This document shows, piece by piece, positions 9,101 through 17,752 of a stretch of DNA of 64,000 nucleotides. This DNA is from Fibrobacterota bacterium (GTDB lineage: Bacteria > Fibrobacterota > Fibrobacteria > UBA5070). A model generated the notes under the pieces. It did not search any database, was not told the origin of the DNA, and was given only the letters and a program-made list of their open reading frames with translations. Location: positions 744,001-808,000 of the forward strand of contig JADKBN010000002.1 in NCBI GenBank assembly GCA_016715065.1. Direction: 5' to 3'. Positions within the stretch are counted from its first letter, which is position 1; the number at the start of each line of letters is the position of its first letter. Position numbers and translations under genes: made by a program.

Positions 9101-11606
9101 ATCGGCGGATCTCGACATCCGCGTGCGCGGTGCCTGCAAGCACAACCTCAAGAACATCTCCGTGCGCATCCCGCGCCATTCCATGACGGTGGTGACGGGC
9201 CCCAGCGGTTCGGGGAAGACCAGCCTCGCGTTCAACACCCTCTTCGCCGAGGGCCAACGTCGCTTCGTGGAATCCCTTTCCACCTACGCCCGGCGCTTTT
9301 TGGGACGTCTCGATCGCGGCGAAGCGGATTCGATCGACGGGCTTTCGCCCGCGATCGCCATCGACCAGAAGACGGCCTCCCGTTCGCCTCGTTCCACGGT
9401 GGCCACCCTGACGGAGATCTACGACTACCTGCGGCTGCTGTGGTGTCGGGCGGGCATCCAGCACGATCCGGCCACCGGGAACATCCTGCGGTCCTGGTCC
9501 GCGGCGGAAGCGGCGGATGCCGCGCTCAAGGCCGCTGATGGCCAGATTTTGTCCGTATGGGCGCCGCTGTACCTGCCGGATTCCGGTCTGCCTTTGTTTC
9601 TCAGCGCGCCCTCGCAGCTTCCGCGTGTGGCCGAGCAGCTGCTGGAGCTCGGCTTCGAGGTCGCCGAGGCCGGTGGCAAGGAAGTCGACCTGCGCAAGCC
9701 CTCCACCCCCAAGGACGGCTGCCGGGTGTTCGTGCGGGTCGATCGCCTGAAGGCCCGGGCGGGAGAGCGCAAACGTCTTCTGGAGGCCGTCTTGCGCGCG
9801 CGGGACGAAGCGCACGGAATCTGTCTGTTCCGCTGGGACGGAGGCGAACTCTGGACGGGCGCGCAGCCGCTGGACGCATCGACGGGTTACTGGCAGAAGG
9901 AGCCTTGGGAGCCCAAGCATTTTTCGTTCAACAGCCATTTCGGTGCTTGTCCGTCCTGCGAAGGACTGGGCGGATCCAAATCCAAGCCCTGCCCCGTATG
10001 CCACGGAGAGCGATTGCGTCCGGAAACCGCCGCGGTGAAGGTTGCGGGGAAGAGACTTCCGGAATTTGTCAAGTCAACCGTGGACGAGGCTTTGGCCTTC
10101 GTCAAGACGCTCAAGCTGAAGGGCGCCGCCGCCGAGATCGCCGTTCCCGTGGTCCGCGAACTGCGAGGAAGGCTGGAATTCCTGTCCGATGTGGGCGTGG
10201 GGTACCTGTCCCTCGATCGCTCCGGAAACACGCTCTCCGGAGGCGAGGCGCAGCGCATCCGACTGGCGAGCCAGATCGGATCGGGCCTGGAAGGTGTGTT
10301 GTACGTGCTGGACGAGCCCACCACGGGCCTGCACCAGCGCGATACCGCCAAGCTCGTGCAGACCTTGCGCCGCATGCGCGATCTGGGAAACACCGTGGTG
10401 GTGGTCGAGCACGATCCCGAGTTGATCCGCAGTGCCGACCATGTGGTCGACATGGGGCCCGGCGCGGGCGAGGAAGGCGGCGAGGTGGTCGCCTCCGGAT
10501 CGTATGAGCAAATTCTGTCGCATCCATCGAGCCGTACCTCGGCCTACCTGTCGGGTCGGCGGTCGATTTCCCGCAAGGTCCTGCCCGTGCAGAAGGCCGA
10601 ATGGATCCGGCTGCGCGGCGGGAACATCCACAATCTCAAGGATGTCGATGTCGACATCCCGATGGCGCGGATGACCGCCATCGCCGGCGTGTCCGGCTCC
10701 GGGAAGAGTTCGCTCGCACTGGATCTGCTGGTGCCGGCGCTGGAAGCGGCCAAGGCGGGTCGAAAGAAATGCCCCGGACTCAAGTCGGTGACCGTGGGCG
10801 AGGAGGTCCAGGAAATCGTGCTCGTGGACCAGAGTCCCATCGGAACCACGCCGCGCTCCACGCCGGCGAGTTTCTGCGGGATCTGGGAACACATCCGCGA
10901 GTTCTTCGCGGCATTGCCCGAATCCAAGGCCAAGGGTTGGGACCGTCGGAGGTTCCAATTCAACGGCGGCAACGGTCGCTGTCCGGTCTGCGAAGGGCGC
11001 GGGGCGGTGGAACTGGAAATGCACTTCTTGTCGGACGTGTGGGTGCGTTGCGACGCGTGCGAAGGAAAACGATTCGATCCGGATACGTTGGCCATCCGCT
11101 TCCGTGGCCGCAACGTGGCCGATGTGTTGGGGATGCGCGTGGACGAGGCCAAGGATTTTTTCTCCTTCCATCGCAAGACCCGCACGATGTTGGAAACCCT
11201 CGAATCGCTCGGTTTGGGGTATCTCCGGCTCGGGCAGCCTGCCACCGAGCTATCAGGCGGGGAGTCCCAGCGCTTGAAGCTCGCCGAAGAGCTCGGGCGG
11301 AACCGGCGCGGCCGAGCGGTCTACATCCTGGATGAACCGACCACGGGCCTGCACCTGTCGGACATCGATCTGTTGGTGCAGGCAATGGATCTGCTCGTGG
11401 CGCGCGGAGATACCGTGGTGGTGGTGGAACATCAACTGGACGTCCTGGGGGCATGCGATTGGCTGGTGGAGCTGGGGCCGGAGGGCGGCGCGGCCGGCGG
11501 CAAGGTCCTGTTCCAGGGCCCCCCGGGAGTGTTGCCAGCCAGGACTCCGACGGGTGCGGCGATCCGGGCTTACCGATCTGGAATACGAAATCTTTCCCAG
11601 GTGTAG
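6195..11606 (+). CDS. uvrA: Excinuclease ABC subunit A, double-length tandem UvrA fusion
   Basis: 1803 residues, about twice the usual 940-950. The start is the ATG at 6195, where family homology begins (GNTLRVVGAHEHNLKNV) and GGAGG lies 11 bases upstream. Two complete UvrA copies lie head to tail. Copy 1 (about 1-930) has Walker A GVSGSGKSS, the CPVC insertion zinc site, two ABC signatures (LSGGEAQRIRL and LSGGEAQRIKL) and the second-half zinc finger CEECEGAG...CEECGGKR. Copy 2 (about 965-1803) has GPSGSGKTS, LSGGEAQRI, GVSGSGKSS, CPVCEGRG...CDACEGKR and LSGGESQRL. In copy 2 the first CxxC element after the LRLL segment is missing (IQHDPATGN there) and the UvrB-interaction region is divergent. 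UvrA scans DNA for bulky lesions with UvrB; a fused copy would give an intramolecular dimer. Double-length UvrA proteins are known in Chlamydiae and some other phyla. Confidence 0.95.
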   Translation: MGNTLRVVGAHEHNLKNVSVDLPRDQLVVLTGVSGSGKSSLAFDTIFREGQRRYVESLSSYARQFIGQMGKPAVEHVEGLSPSICIDQKTVNRNPRSTVGTTTEILDHLRLLFARLGEARCPVCSEPIEARTPGQIADRLLFDRPDQDCLLMAPVVRRRKGEYRAEQEEWKAQGYRYARIDGKLHDLETASELERYENHTLELVLDRLRIEEKSLPRLREGIQKALQLAEGVVSILTGPESFSGKGQEGVFSALRACPNGHVELPELEPRCFSFNHPAGACPECKGLGVLRSFDEDLLVPDPRKSLEGRALAAITDKGTLMFSDWGPRETKAIAARHGFKLDTPWKDIPASGRRALLRDGVPERGLRGAIPVLQELYDQWNIRLLERFQRSCLCPSCHGSRLGVVSRTVKFRQTGIHELTGMTISQLAKFFREVKPTEFEVKVGREIFREIRERIFFLEAVGLDYLSLDRSAATLSGGEAQRIRLAAQVGSGLQGVLYVLDEPSIGLHPRDNRRLLDTLRRLRDRGNSVLVVEHDQETMQEADHVVDIGPGAGSLGGTIVGQGTWMDLVATEGSPTGRYLSGTEGVPMPEVRRPCGKEVPRVTVTACKAHNLKNVDLSIPLGRFVALAGVSGSGKSTFLDHILGPALANQLQGAEREVGEHGRIEGIEHLDKVIEIDQAPIGRTPRSNPATYTGVFDEIRNLFAALPESKARGYKAGRFSFNVAGGRCEECEGAGSKDVEMQLLANVQVECEECGGKRFNPPTLEVHFKGKTISDVLEMTIDEALEFFQAVPKIARGLKTLQDIGLGYVKIGQPSTTLSGGEAQRIKLATELQKPSTGRTLYLLDEPTTGLHFQDVSRLVVALQELVDRGNTVMVVEHNLDLVRAADWVLDLGPEGGAKGGYLCAEGTPEQVAKAKKSPTGPFLARAIAAGLAMRNMAPTVAWAIPVGAIHESPVQRESPLPMAAEPAASADLDIRVRGACKHNLKNISVRIPRHSMTVVTGPSGSGKTSLAFNTLFAEGQRRFVESLSTYARRFLGRLDRGEADSIDGLSPAIAIDQKTASRSPRSTVATLTEIYDYLRLLWCRAGIQHDPATGNILRSWSAAEAADAALKAADGQILSVWAPLYLPDSGLPLFLSAPSQLPRVAEQLLELGFEVAEAGGKEVDLRKPSTPKDGCRVFVRVDRLKARAGERKRLLEAVLRARDEAHGICLFRWDGGELWTGAQPLDASTGYWQKEPWEPKHFSFNSHFGACPSCEGLGGSKSKPCPVCHGERLRPETAAVKVAGKRLPEFVKSTVDEALAFVKTLKLKGAAAEIAVPVVRELRGRLEFLSDVGVGYLSLDRSGNTLSGGEAQRIRLASQIGSGLEGVLYVLDEPTTGLHQRDTAKLVQTLRRMRDLGNTVVVVEHDPELIRSADHVVDMGPGAGEEGGEVVASGSYEQILSHPSSRTSAYLSGRRSISRKVLPVQKAEWIRLRGGNIHNLKDVDVDIPMARMTAIAGVSGSGKSSLALDLLVPALEAAKAGRKKCPGLKSVTVGEEVQEIVLVDQSPIGTTPRSTPASFCGIWEHIREFFAALPESKAKGWDRRRFQFNGGNGRCPVCEGRGAVELEMHFLSDVWVRCDACEGKRFDPDTLAIRFRGRNVADVLGMRVDEAKDFFSFHRKTRTMLETLESLGLGYLRLGQPATELSGGESQRLKLAEELGRNRRGRAVYILDEPTTGLHLSDIDLLVQAMDLLVARGDTVVVVEHQLDVLGACDWLVELGPEGGAAGGKVLFQGPPGVLPARTPTGAAIRAYRSGIRNLSQV
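9022..9074. repeat. Nested palindrome inside the uvrA inter-copy linker
   Basis: The core at 9037-9056 is a perfect 20-base palindrome, GGGCGATTCATGAATCGCCC. It is flanked by outer arms GGGCGATTCCCG (9022-9033) and CGGGAATCGCCC (9063-9074), which are also reverse complements, so the whole block can fold as a long hairpin. It is in frame with uvrA and encodes the linker joining the two UvrA copies. The GGGCGATTC half-site occurs four times. This looks like a dispersed REP-type palindromic unit that inserted in frame. Confidence 0.75.
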
Positions 11607-11656
11607 AAACCGGGCGAAAAATTGTCCCGAATCGCCCTATCTTGACCGCCGTACCA

Positions 11657-12883
11657 ATGTCCGTTCCAAGTCGTCCAGGCCCGATCCGGGTCGGTCATGT
11701 TCTGACTTCCCTCTCCGAGGGAGGCTTGGAGCGATTCGCCCTGACATTGGCTTCCAGCCTGCCCAAAGACGGCTTCGAAGTGCGGATCTACGCTCTGTTG
11801 CGAAAAAACCCCTGGCTGGGCGCCTTTCGCGAGCGGGGGATTCCCGTCACCATCATCGGTGCGGAGAATAGGCCTGGACTGCGATCCTGGCCTGTAAACG
11901 CGTTGGCCCTGCTGCGCTTGGCGTGGCATCTTCGGAGGGACCGGATCGAAGTGATCCACGCGCCGGATTTCTATCCCGCCGCGATGGCCCGTTTGGCGTC
12001 GGTATTGGCCCGCGTGCCCGGGCGGGTCCACACGCTCCACAGCGTCTACGATTGGTACTCGCCATCGGTGTTTCGGGTCCAACGGTTGCTTGGTTTTTTC
12101 ACCGATGCCGTCACGGCGGTCTCCATGCCCGTGCTGGAGTATTCCCGCAATAGGGAACATCAACCGGATTCGAAGTACCGCCTCATCCACAACGGCGCAG
12201 ACGAACAGCGCTTTCGGCCCGACCTTCAGGCCCGCCGTCGCGAGCGAGTGCGCCTGGGCTGGAAGGAAGACGACCACGTCGTGGGGGCCGTGGGGGCGAG
12301 GAGTCCGCGCAAGGGGCATCCATTGCTCGCCGAAGGCATCGCTCCGCTGATGAAGCGCGATCCGAAGCTGCGTTTGGCCATTCTCGGGGCTGCCTCGGAC
12401 CGATATCCCGACACGCGGTCGGAAGTGGAACGGATTGCGATTTCCTACGGAGTGCTCGATCGAGTCCATTTCCTGGAGCCTCGCGACGATGTGGAAAATT
12501 TCTTCGCGGCCATCGATGTCCACTGCATGCCATCGGAAGTGGAAGGTTTGAGTTTCGCGGCCATCGAAGGAATCCTGAGCGGCTGTGTCTCGGTTTTTTC
12601 GGATTTGGCCGCCTTCCGCGAACTGGTGGACCATGGGACCACCGGTTACCTCTTCGAACGAAACGATCCCACCTCGTTGCGTCAGATGTTGGTCCAAGCG
12701 TTGGCGATTCCGCATTGGGACAAGCAATTTTCCGTTCGGTCCCGCAGTGCTGCGATCGAGCGGTTCGGACAGTCCCGGATGGTGGATCTTTATGCGAGCT
12801 TGTACCAGGAAATCCTGGTCGGAAAGGGGCGATTGCGCCCAGATCCAGAACGCAAACCGCTGCTTGTCGATGCTAGAGTCTGA
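11657..12883 (+). CDS. GT4-family glycosyltransferase
   Basis: 408 residues from the ATG at 11657; the frame runs further upstream but into the uvrA end. It has the GT-B layout: an N-terminal acceptor domain beginning IRVGHVLTSLSEGGLERF, and a C-terminal nucleotide-sugar domain with GAVGARSPRKGHPLL and the EX7E-type motif around SEVEGLSFAAIEGILSG. Such enzymes move a sugar from a nucleotide donor to a lipid, glycan or protein; donor and acceptor cannot be told from sequence. It lies 50 bp after uvrA, alone, about 34 kb from the main polysaccharide locus, so its pathway is unclear. The first residues, PGPIRVGHVLTSLSEGG, match the glycine-rich loop of the family. Confidence 0.88.
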   Translation: MSVPSRPGPIRVGHVLTSLSEGGLERFALTLASSLPKDGFEVRIYALLRKNPWLGAFRERGIPVTIIGAENRPGLRSWPVNALALLRLAWHLRRDRIEVIHAPDFYPAAMARLASVLARVPGRVHTLHSVYDWYSPSVFRVQRLLGFFTDAVTAVSMPVLEYSRNREHQPDSKYRLIHNGADEQRFRPDLQARRRERVRLGWKEDDHVVGAVGARSPRKGHPLLAEGIAPLMKRDPKLRLAILGAASDRYPDTRSEVERIAISYGVLDRVHFLEPRDDVENFFAAIDVHCMPSEVEGLSFAAIEGILSGCVSVFSDLAAFRELVDHGTTGYLFERNDPTSLRQMLVQALAIPHWDKQFSVRSRSAAIERFGQSRMVDLYASLYQEILVGKGRLRPDPERKPLLVDARV

Positions 12884-12963
12884 TCCCCTCCTCGGTGCGA
12901 GGGTCGAAGGGTGATGCGCGGACACTGATCCTCGCCGCCAAGTGGTAGTATTGGAGGGATCCC

Positions 12964-15258
12964 ATGGAACTTCCGATCCCGAACATCGATTCTGCCGCCC
13001 ATCCCGGACTGGTCCAGATCGGCAACTGTCCGGTGACCGGACGACCCTACTGGACAAGGCCGGAATGGAACGTCGACCATCCTCACTACACGAACACCCT
13101 TGCCGTGCTTGGCCCGGGACTGGTGGTCGCCTGGACCCGCGGATTCATTCGGGGCGAGGATACGCAGGCGTACATCGATCGTCTTGAGCGGCTCCTGGCG
13201 GAATTCCTCCCTCCAGGACAAAAATTGTCTCTGATCGAGGATTGGTCGCGGTTTCGAGGGGCGGACACCCGAGCCCGGCGGCTGTATGTCGCCTACCATG
13301 TCGGTCACCGCGATCGATTCGGCGGGATTTCGTATTTCGGGCTGAATGCGTTGACCCGACTGTTCATTTCCCTGGGAAGCATGATCAACGCTGTCCCGTT
13401 CCCCGTCGCGATCAGTCGGGAGTATCCGGGCGCGTTGGCCAATTCCCTGGGGATGCTGGGATTGGAAGTTCCGGTGGACCTGTTGGTGGAAGCTCCCGAT
13501 CCACTGCCCAAGGCCTTTCCCATTCCGGACATCCTGCTGCGCAGCCATGCCCGGCGACTGGTGGAGATTTTCGGCAGACTTCCCTGGGACCGATCCGAGG
13601 AAACCCAGAATCCGTTGTCTCCCAGCGACCCGTTTTTCGACCTGGTCGAAGGCTGGATCGCCATCAAAGTGGACATCGAGGGTGTCCATGCCCGCAACAT
13701 CGGATTGGAGCGCAGCTTCCGCGCCATCCTGGAGACCGCACGGGAGGGCATGTGGATCGCCCGAGCCGATGGTAACACCGTCTGGGCCAACGGCGCGATG
13801 GCGGGACTGTTGGGCACTCCCCCGGAGGCCATGATCAAGCACCGGCTGGATCGGGCGCTTCCCGACACCCTGCTGCGCACGGCGGCGGTCGGCAACGTCG
13901 CGGCCGAAGAGCATCCACTGACCCGCCCCGACGGAACCCAACAGTGGGTCTTGGTTTCGGCCGGCCCGGTTCCCACCGCTTTGGAGGGTGGTGGTGGCGT
14001 CTACGCCATTTGCACGGACATTTCCGCGCGCCGTCGCGCGGAAGCCGAGGTGAGACGGCTGAACGAAGCCTTGGAAAAACGGGTGGAGGAACGCACCCGC
14101 GAGTTGGCGGCTTCCAACGATCGCCTGGCCACGGCGCTGCGTTCCCGGGAAGAATTCCTCGCGGCGATGAGCCACGAATTGCGCACGCCGCTGGCCACGA
14201 TGCTCAACGTTTCCGAGTCGCTGCGTTGCGGGGTGCACGGACCTCTGGACGATCACCAGGACCAGCGCCTGGCCTTGCTCGAGCGCAACGGGCGGCATCT
14301 CCAGTCCTTGATCGACGACATCCTCGATCTCTCGCGCAGCCTCGCGGGAAGCTTCACACTCCACACCGAGACTGCCGATGTCTGCGAATTGGCCCGGCAG
14401 TGCGCGAGCTCGATCTGGGACATGGCCCGCAGTCGGGGGATCGCTGTGATCCAGGAAATCCCCCAGCGGCCGATGGTCTCCGTGGTGGATCCGTTGCGCA
14501 TCCGACAAATTTTGCTGAACCTCCTCTCCAACGCCTGCAAGTTCTCGCCGGAAGGTTCGAAGATCGGGATTCGCCTTCAGGGCGATGCCGTGCGGCAACG
14601 CTTGGAGATCGAAATCTGGGACGAAGGGCCTGGAATCGACGGGGATGCCCAGACCAAACTCTTCCAGCCGTTTGTCCAACTCGACAACCGGCTTTCGCGT
14701 GTGCACGGGGGCGCGGGACTGGGCTTGGCCCTATCCCGGAAACTGGCCGAAGCCCACCACGGCAGCATCGTGCTCCAAAGCGAGCCCGGAAAGGGATCCG
14801 TGTTTCGAGTGGTGTTGCCCTGGGAGGGAAGCGAGAGCGCCTGCGATTTCCAACAGTTCGTGACGGCTCGCCCGAAATCGCCCAAGCGCGATGCCACCAT
14901 CCTCCTGGTGGAAGACAACACGGACCTGCGGGAAACCGTGGAGGATTTCCTCACCGCCGTGGGTTGGAGGGTGGCCACCGCCTGCTGCGGTGCCGATGGA
15001 GTCCAAGCTTTCTCCACTCGAGTGTTCGATGCGGTCCTGATGGACATCCAGATGCCGGGCATGGACGGCCTGGAAGCGACCCAAAGGATCCGCGCCCTCC
15101 CGCGCGGATCGCAGGCAAAAATTGTCGCCATGTCGGGGCTGGCTTTTCCCGAAGACAAACAACGCGCGTTGGCGGCGGGAGCCGACATGCATCTGTCCAA
15201 ACCGGTGCATCTCACCAGCCTGCACGAAATCCTGCTGAAGCTCACCGAATCGGTCTGA
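12964..15258 (+). CDS. Soluble hybrid histidine kinase with unusual N-terminal domain
   Basis: 764 residues with GGAGG 7 bases before the ATG. No membrane segment is present. Residues 1-235 form an unnamed mixed alpha/beta domain with phrases such as LVVAWTRGFIRGEDTQAYIDRL and LSLIEDWSRFRGADTRARR, recalling STAS-like modules found on some other hybrid kinases. Then follow a PAS domain (about 240-365), a coiled coil (KRVEERTRELAASNDRL), HisKA with phosphoacceptor H404 in MSHELRTPL, HATPase (NLLSNACKFS, DEGPGI, GAGLGLALSRKLAE) and a receiver with phosphoacceptor D694 in VLMDIQMPGMDG. It is convergent with the bacteriohemerythrin gene, only 4 bases apart. No output regulator is next to it, so it must signal to a partner elsewhere. 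Confidence 0.9.
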   Translation: MELPIPNIDSAAHPGLVQIGNCPVTGRPYWTRPEWNVDHPHYTNTLAVLGPGLVVAWTRGFIRGEDTQAYIDRLERLLAEFLPPGQKLSLIEDWSRFRGADTRARRLYVAYHVGHRDRFGGISYFGLNALTRLFISLGSMINAVPFPVAISREYPGALANSLGMLGLEVPVDLLVEAPDPLPKAFPIPDILLRSHARRLVEIFGRLPWDRSEETQNPLSPSDPFFDLVEGWIAIKVDIEGVHARNIGLERSFRAILETAREGMWIARADGNTVWANGAMAGLLGTPPEAMIKHRLDRALPDTLLRTAAVGNVAAEEHPLTRPDGTQQWVLVSAGPVPTALEGGGGVYAICTDISARRRAEAEVRRLNEALEKRVEERTRELAASNDRLATALRSREEFLAAMSHELRTPLATMLNVSESLRCGVHGPLDDHQDQRLALLERNGRHLQSLIDDILDLSRSLAGSFTLHTETADVCELARQCASSIWDMARSRGIAVIQEIPQRPMVSVVDPLRIRQILLNLLSNACKFSPEGSKIGIRLQGDAVRQRLEIEIWDEGPGIDGDAQTKLFQPFVQLDNRLSRVHGGAGLGLALSRKLAEAHHGSIVLQSEPGKGSVFRVVLPWEGSESACDFQQFVTARPKSPKRDATILLVEDNTDLRETVEDFLTAVGWRVATACCGADGVQAFSTRVFDAVLMDIQMPGMDGLEATQRIRALPRGSQAKIVAMSGLAFPEDKQRALAAGADMHLSKPVHLTSLHEILLKLTESV

Positions 15259-15262
15259 CCCT

Positions 15263-15661
15263 TCAGGTCGCCGGGCGCTTTTCCAGGACGAATTTGCGGA
15301 TGGCCATGTCGCACACGAGGATGTGTTCTCCGATCCACTGGAGCACGAACCGCTTGAAGGCGAGGTCCGCGTCGGCGGACCCCAAGGGCTCCTGCGTGAA
15401 CTTCCCGAGTTCCTCGATCAACTGATCGTGGTGGACGAGATGCTCCAATCGCGCAGGGTACCCGACCGCCAGCATGTATTTCTCTTCGGAGGCGAAGTGT
15501 TCCCGGGCGTAGCGGAACAGCCGCATGAGGCAAGTGCGCGCTTTGGCACGGTCGCCGTCTTCGGGGAGCTCGTTGATGATCTTGAAGAGTTCCCGGTGCT
15601 GGGCATCGAGAAGCGGTTCGCCGATCGAGAACGTCTCGTTCCAATCCAAGCGGATGTCCAT
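15263..15661 (-). CDS. Bacteriohemerythrin
   Basis: 132 residues from the ATG at 15661, where the family begins (MDIRLDWNETFSIG). It is a four-helix bundle with the di-iron ligands visible: His in DAQHREL, His/Glu in REHFASEEKYM, His pair in HLVHHDQL and the C-terminal HILVCD. Single-domain bacterial hemerythrins reversibly bind O2 at a non-haem di-iron centre and serve as oxygen carriers, sensors or iron stores. The gene ends 4 bases from the hybrid kinase on the opposite strand; whether the two are functionally linked is open. The upstream AAGGGA in ACGAAGGGACTT fits a ribosome site for this start. Confidence 0.9.
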   Translation of the reverse strand: MDIRLDWNETFSIGEPLLDAQHRELFKIINELPEDGDRAKARTCLMRLFRYAREHFASEEKYMLAVGYPARLEHLVHHDQLIEELGKFTQEPLGSADADLAFKRFVLQWIGEHILVCDMAIRKFVLEKRPAT

Positions 15662-15848
15662 GGCCAAGAAGTCCCTTCGTGTCGTTGTGGCTGGTGGCAT
15701 TTTGGCATTTCTGGTCGTGGATTACAAGGAAACAGAGGGTGGCTGGGTGGAAACAGAACCTTTTTAGTGCTATTTTCAAGTGGTACCGTTTTGGGCGCCG
15801 CGGAGGATTCCCTTCCGCCAGCCGCCCGCGGTCGGGGGCGTGGACCAG

Positions 15849-16610
15849 ATGAGCGGTGAAATCCTTCTGGAGATCAAAGGGCTGAGAGCCAAGGCAGGCG
15901 AGACGGAAATCCTGAAAGGACTCGATCTCGTGGTGCGCCGGGGCGAAATCCACGCCATCATGGGCCCCAATGGGTCCGGGAAAAGCACACTCTCGCAGGT
16001 GATCGCCGGCCACCCCGGGTACGAGATCACGGGTGGGTCCGTGGTCTACAAGGGTCAGGACCTGCTGGCCATGGCGCCGGAAATCCGCTCGCGCGAAGGG
16101 GTGTTCATCGCCTACCAGTACCCGGTGGAAATTCCGGGCGTGGCCAACAACTACTTCCTGCGCGCGGCCCTGAACGAACATCGCAAGTACAAGGGTCTGG
16201 CCGAGCTGGATGGTGGCGCCTTCCTGAAACTCCTGCGCGAGCGGATGAAGGCCGTCCACATGGATCCCACCCTGGTGGGGCGTTCCCTGAACGAAGGTTT
16301 TTCGGGCGGCCAGAAAAAACGCAACGAGGTTTTGCAGATGCTCCTGTTGGAGCCTGAGCTCGCCTTCTTGGATGAAACCGACTCGGGATTGGACATCGAC
16401 GCCCTGCGCGATTGCGCCGAAGGAGTCAATTCCTTGAAGTCCGCCGAGCGTGGATTCGTGGTGGTCACCCACTACCAGCGCCTGCTGGACCACATCGTGC
16501 CGGACCACGTCCATGTGCTGTCCAAGGGTAAGATCATCCACTCCGGCGGCAAGGAGCTGGCCCTGGAGCTCGAGGAGAAGGGCTACGAATGGCTGACGGG
16601 CACTCCATGA
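15849..16610 (+). CDS. sufC: Fe-S cluster assembly ATPase SufC
   Basis: 253 residues, the usual SufC length. ABC ATPase with Walker A GPNGSGKST (39-47), Q-loop AYQYP, signature FSGGQKKRNEV and Walker B LAFLDETDSGLDIDAL; the last two are SufC-diagnostic. It powers the SufBCD scaffold that builds Fe-S clusters in the cytoplasm. The start at 15849 gives the conserved N-terminus; a GTG at 15780 in the same frame would add 23 atypical residues. It is first in a coupled operon sufC-D-S-E-T. sufB, normally adjacent, is not upstream: the preceding gene is the oppositely oriented hemerythrin. Confidence 0.95.
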   Translation: MSGEILLEIKGLRAKAGETEILKGLDLVVRRGEIHAIMGPNGSGKSTLSQVIAGHPGYEITGGSVVYKGQDLLAMAPEIRSREGVFIAYQYPVEIPGVANNYFLRAALNEHRKYKGLAELDGGAFLKLLRERMKAVHMDPTLVGRSLNEGFSGGQKKRNEVLQMLLLEPELAFLDETDSGLDIDALRDCAEGVNSLKSAERGFVVVTHYQRLLDHIVPDHVHVLSKGKIIHSGGKELALELEEKGYEWLTGTP

Positions 16611-17752
16611 GCAGCCCGGAAACCCTCGTGCCGGTGGCGGGATCGGAGGAGTGGAAATACCTCGATCCTGCGCGATTCCTCCAGGACCAAGGCCCTTCCG
16701 AGGAGCGCATCGCCGTCCTGGAAGAAGGGTTGGTCCTCCACAACGCCCAGAGCGTGCTCGTGTTCGAATCCGGCAGCTTCCGTGCCGATCTTTCCCGGGT
16801 GGGGGAGGGCATCGACGTGCGTGCGATCTCCGCCATACCGGAAGACGAAATCCGTCAGATCCGCCCCGGTCGTTTCGATCCTGCCGGGCCGTCGCTGCAT
16901 GCGACGGTGCTGGCCCAGGCGGAGGACGGCGCGTTCGTTTCCGTTGGCCGCGACTCCAAGGCGGGCCTGGTTCAGATCCTGGAAATCGGCTCCGGGCCAA
17001 GCTGGTCCCGGCATGTGGTGGATGTCTCGGCGGGCGCCAGCGCCGAGATCGTCCGCATGTGCGTGACCTCCGCCAAATCCGCATCCGTGGACCGATCCGT
17101 GCTGGAATGCCGGCTCGGCCAGGGCGCCTCGCTGGAACACACCCTGGTGGTGGACGGCAACGCGCAATCCGCGAGTTGGACAGGAACCGTCGCGCGCCTG
17201 GAGCGCGACGCGAAATTCACCTCCAGACAATTTTTGTTCGGATCTTCCGTTTCCCGCGCAGAAACCCACGTGGAGCTGCAGGGCGCGGGCGCCGAGGCGG
17301 ATCTGACCGGGCTGTGCGCCCAGATCGGCGAAGAAATCGCCGATGTGCTCACGGTGGTCCGCCACGGGGCTCCCCACACCGTCTCGCGTCAGGTCTTCCA
17401 GGCCTTGGCCGGGGGGAGGTCCTCCGCGAGCTTCCTGGGGGTGGTGCAGGTGGACCGGCTGGCCCAGAAGACCTCGGCCCGCCAATCCAGCCGCAACCTG
17501 CTGTTGTCCCGCGAGGCGAGCGTCAATTCCCGTCCGCAGTTGGAAATCTGGGCCGACGACGTGAAATGTTCGCACGGATCCACCACCGGCCGTCTGGACG
17601 AAAAAGCCTTGTTCTTCTTGCGCTCGCGCGGACTCTCCCTGGAATCCGCCCGCAAGCTGCTGGTGCGCGCCTTCGCCTCCGAGCTGGTGGAGCTGGTTGC
17701 ACGCGAAGATCTGCGGGCGTTGTTGGAGCGGCGCTTGGAGACCGTGTTGTGA
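16607..17752 (+). CDS. sufD: Fe-S cluster assembly protein SufD
   Basis: 381 residues starting at the ATG that overlaps the sufC stop (ATGA at 16607-16610), a sign of translational coupling. It has the SufB/SufD-type beta-helix core, and the C-terminal part carries the family pattern VFQALAGGRSSASFLGVV, then ARQSSRNLLLS, then EIWADDVKCSHGSTTGRLDE, which marks the SufD/SufB family. It partners SufC and SufB in the scaffold complex. It is assigned to SufD rather than SufB because it is short and lacks the SufB N-terminal region. Confidence 0.92.
   Translation: MSSPETLVPVAGSEEWKYLDPARFLQDQGPSEERIAVLEEGLVLHNAQSVLVFESGSFRADLSRVGEGIDVRAISAIPEDEIRQIRPGRFDPAGPSLHATVLAQAEDGAFVSVGRDSKAGLVQILEIGSGPSWSRHVVDVSAGASAEIVRMCVTSAKSASVDRSVLECRLGQGASLEHTLVVDGNAQSASWTGTVARLERDAKFTSRQFLFGSSVSRAETHVELQGAGAEADLTGLCAQIGEEIADVLTVVRHGAPHTVSRQVFQALAGGRSSASFLGVVQVDRLAQKTSARQSSRNLLLSREASVNSRPQLEIWADDVKCSHGSTTGRLDEKALFFLRSRGLSLESARKLLVRAFASELVELVAREDLRALLERRLETVL

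Noticed and set aside
14577..17084. 835-codon - strand frame over the second kinase, hemerythrin and sufC
   Set aside because: Runs across three well-supported genes and has no recognisable domain except the antisense of those genes.
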